Of a DNA stretch of 64,000 bases, positions 61,599 through 64,000 are shown piece by piece. Source of the stretch: Parapristionchus giblindavisi (taxonomy: Eukaryota; Nematoda; Chromadorea; Rhabditida; Diplogasteridae). The stretch is taken from contig CALSFV010000236.1 in the NCBI GenBank assembly GCA_943737045.1, positions 784,001-848,000 of the forward strand, written 5' to 3'. The notes under the pieces were generated by a model. That model saw only the letters and a list, made by a program, of their open reading frames with translations, ran no database searches and was not told the DNA's origin. A program made the translations under genes and the position numbers. Numbering within the stretch: position 1 is the first letter of the stretch; each line of letters begins with the position of its first letter.

Positions 61599-61717
61599 TA
61601 AAGTGACAGCCCGAGCGAATCTAAAAATTCTCCGCTCTGGCCTCACTCTCACTCTTTCACTGTCTACGAGATCTTTGCCAATGCGGAGAGTAAAATTAGC
61701 TTGGGATGCTCCTTTAA
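61599..61717. mobile_element. MITE family 2, copy 7
   Basis: Starts TTAAAGTGACAGCCCGAGC and ends TAGCTTGGGATGCTCCTTTAA. Confidence 0.75.
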
Positions 61718-62598
61718 TGACACAGTAGGTAATACGATTGAAATGAACTTCTAAACTTTTTTAAAATCTTCAAGATGCGTTGACTACCTTGTCACTGATC
61801 GACCGAGAACAATTTTGAAAGCTCCATTTCAAAATAAGTTTTTAAAAATTCAAAAAATCCTTTTCGTACTCCTTTGCTCATCCCACCCATTGGTCGTCCA
61901 ACTCTAGAGTGATCTATAGCTATTGCCTACTTTGTCTGCTTCCACTTCTTCTTTCCCTGACCATTAAATCGCATGTAGTTCATGTTTTTCTTTGCACAAA
62001 GAGTGGGAACGCTAAGCCGACGTTTAGCTTAGTTTCTCTCTGTCTCTTTTACTCTATCACTCCCTTCTTGAAAGCGATCAGAGGAATAACGATGTGCCGT
62101 AGAAAACATTAACATATTACACCTAAATATTAAAATTAATGTGTATGCAAACCTAGATTTGTATCTTTAATTATCATTAATTTATCGCATTTTTCTGGTG
62201 TTATTTCTGCATTCTGTGCCGTTGGAAATCTGGAAAAAATGGTCGAGTGACTGTGCAAAACGAGGAGACTTATCTCTGCTTTTCGTTACTTTTCAACACC
62301 GCCCTGTTGCCTATGCGCACTTAAAAATCATACAACACCACAAGATAAAATATTGAGTGAAATAATTTTTGTAACAAAGCGAGCAATTTTTCAAAAGCTA
62401 AAAGAGGTTGATGATAGACATTGAAATATGTGGTCTCAGGGTGTAAATTATCTGTAATTATAGATATGAGTACGAGGAAAAAATGATAAATAAAAGAAAG
62501 ATACGGATAGATTCCGATAGTGATGTTGTTCAGAAGAAGAAAAATGTAATACTCTCCCCGTTGTACATACTCTCTCACCCTGAGTACATTTAATTTCG

Positions 62599-62662
62599 CT
62601 AATTTTCGCAACTTTTCAGCAAAACGTTTCTGTTCTAAAGATTCATTGAATTCGTCCATTGG
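62599..62662 (-). other. Possible first exon, unrecognised
   Basis: On the minus strand an ATG is followed by DEFNESLEQKRFAEKLRKLA and KLNVLR, then GTGAGA as a donor. The helical, charged sequence looks like protein, but no partner exon is certain. Beyond the donor the frame becomes hydrophobic and AT-rich, as intron would. Confidence 0.25.
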
Positions 62663-62716
62663 ATACTGTAGGGTCAAGCACTTTTTTTTAAATTTTTCAT
62701 TTATACCGCCATGCCT

Positions 62717-62816
62717 AGCATAGCCTAGTGATAGGAAAGATCACTGGCCTAGCAGTGATAACCCGCAGGACTTCGTGTACCTTGATTAGCGGGGGGTTGT
62801 ACCTTTACCTTTACCT
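62717..62816 (+). mobile_element. tRNA-derived SINE family 1, fullest copy
   Basis: The layout is tRNA-like: TAGCCTAGTGATAGG (A-box position), an anticodon-like arm GATCACTGGCCTAGCAGTGAT, then CCGCAGGACTTCGTGTACC and GGGGTTGTACC at the B-box position, followed by simple CTTTAC units. Five shorter copies occur in the window. Confidence 0.65.
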
Positions 62817-62828
62817 TTTTACCGCCAA

Positions 62829-62949
62829 GCTAAATGTGATACCCCTGACTAAATTGAAATTCTCCGCTCTGTCAACGCTCTCTCGCTTTCTTTGTTTACG
62901 AGAGAACATTGAAAGAGCGATGAGCAAATTAGCTCATGGTGTACCTATA
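62829..62949. mobile_element. MITE family 2, copy 8
   Basis: Contains the family core (TCTCCGCTCTGTCAACGCTC and GAGAGAACATTGAAAGAGC) with worn ends; it lies directly beside the SINE copy. Confidence 0.7.
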
Positions 62950-64000
62950 AATGCATCACAGCATTGTTTATATACTTTTCTACCTTCACCAGAAATGGAA
63001 GCTTATATCGCACGGAGTATTTCATTTCATTCAATGTCGATTCAATGAAACGCGCAATCAACAGGCAACGCGACAAATGGCAATCTGGCAGGCTAGTAAC
63101 TAACTACTAAAGCTACTAGAAACTTAAGGATACTAGTAGCGCAATAGGCACTGCGGGAGGACTAGTCACAAGACTCTGCACATCATCAGTATCGGTACAG
63201 TACAGTACAGTATCGGAGAGTAGATGTGACTTTGATTATCAGGTAGAATTGTTCATGAATATGAGAATGTTCCGTTGGTGCAAAGTCGGTCTATATCCCT
63301 ATATAATATCTCCCTCTCCTGATCCCTTCATCGCCTCACACGCAACATCATCGTGGGCTATTATAATATCCAATGTCTACTGAATCTCTTAATGTTTCAC
63401 GAGAGGAAGTGTGATATACTATCGTTTTTGCGTGCGATCTATCTAGTTTCTTGATGCTGCATTATTGTATATGATTCATTCCGAATCGAAATCGACTACT
63501 AACAAGGGAAGCACAACTTTATGGAACAGACTTTTAAATCGACGAATTTACAGCTAGGTGAGGGATGCCCAAAAGTAGTTGCAAAAGTTGCTAGGATGAA
63601 CAGTTTAATGAACAGAATGAATAAATGCGCGCATGGGTCGATTTCAGAATCTGCTCCGTAAAGTTTAGTGCTTCCCATGTAAGTCGTTCACAATTCAAAA
63701 ATTCCTTTCGTTTTGATCATTATTCTCATATTTCCACTCTGTCTTTCTTTTCTCATTTCTGCGTAGTAAGGAAGAGCCGAAGACGGTCAATTTAGACGTT
63801 AATGAATTAATCATCCGGGGACTCTACCTCTCCCTCTCCTTATTCTCTCTTTCCCTTTATTCTCTCCCTCTCCCTCCTTCTCTCTCTCTCCCTCTCCCTC
63901 CCCCCTTCCTGCTACTTTCTCGTATTTTCCCTTTATTTCACTCTATTTTGCTAGTCTCCAACTATTTTCTTCCCACCTTCCCTCGTTCCCAGAATCACAG
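62950..64000. other. Terminal intergenic region, no gene seen
   Basis: AT-rich sequence with a short ACAGTACAGTACAGTA repeat at about 63197-63212 and a CT-rich tract at 63820-63910. I find no splice-supported coding exon or RNA. Confidence 0.45.

Overview
The window is eukaryotic and almost certainly nematode. It is AT-rich, with many short introns carrying TTTCAG acceptors. It has nematode-type gene families (a nematode chemoreceptor, astacin-EGF-CUB metalloproteases of the NAS type, a spliced actin, a spliced polyadenylated H1 histone). It is heavily loaded with small DNA transposons. A rhabditine (clade V) worm, possibly diplogastrid, fits best; I cannot name the species.

Layout. 0-3.6 kb is three consecutive fold-back (inverted-repeat) elements. 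3.6-6.07 kb holds the 3' six exons of a Sre/Srab-like chemoreceptor. 6.6-21 kb is a structured duplication: a tRNA-Thr/tRNA-Arg pair, an intact 13-exon astacin gene (+), a second tRNA pair, a trypsin-like protease gene (+) with a dead mariner in intron 2, and then a mirror-image astacin copy (-) that keeps every splice site but has a stop and two frameshifts. 21-23.6 kb is nearly empty. 23.8-26.05 kb is an intact 376-residue actin gene. 27.8-37.5 kb is a large multi-exon gene encoding a MULE-type transposase-like domain, a SWIM zinc finger, an acidic region, further Cys motifs and a USP-like cysteine-protease fold. Its introns hold many of the window's MITEs, while the coding phases match across nearly every junction I tested. 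38-41.5 kb holds two very large palindromic TA-inserting elements around a roughly 260 bp (AAT)n array. 44.87-45.9 kb is a histone H1 gene. 47.3 and 51.4 kb carry a tRNA-Ala gene and a decayed copy. 48.8-49.3 kb is a small three-exon gene whose product looks like a secreted peptide precursor ending in RFG. 50-64 kb is mostly repeats, purine/pyrimidine tracts and a few orphan minus-strand exons of unknown function.

There is no operon-like logic. The coherent biology is (i) housekeeping genes (actin, H1, tRNAs), (ii) extracellular proteolysis (two astacin loci plus a trypsin-like protease in a duplicated block), and (iii) transposable elements: at least ten long palindromes, two roughly 115-125 bp palindromic MITE families with about eight copies each, a roughly 270 bp MITE, and two tRNA-derived SINE families. 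All exon coordinates were read by eye from splice motifs and reading-phase continuity; no similarity search was run.
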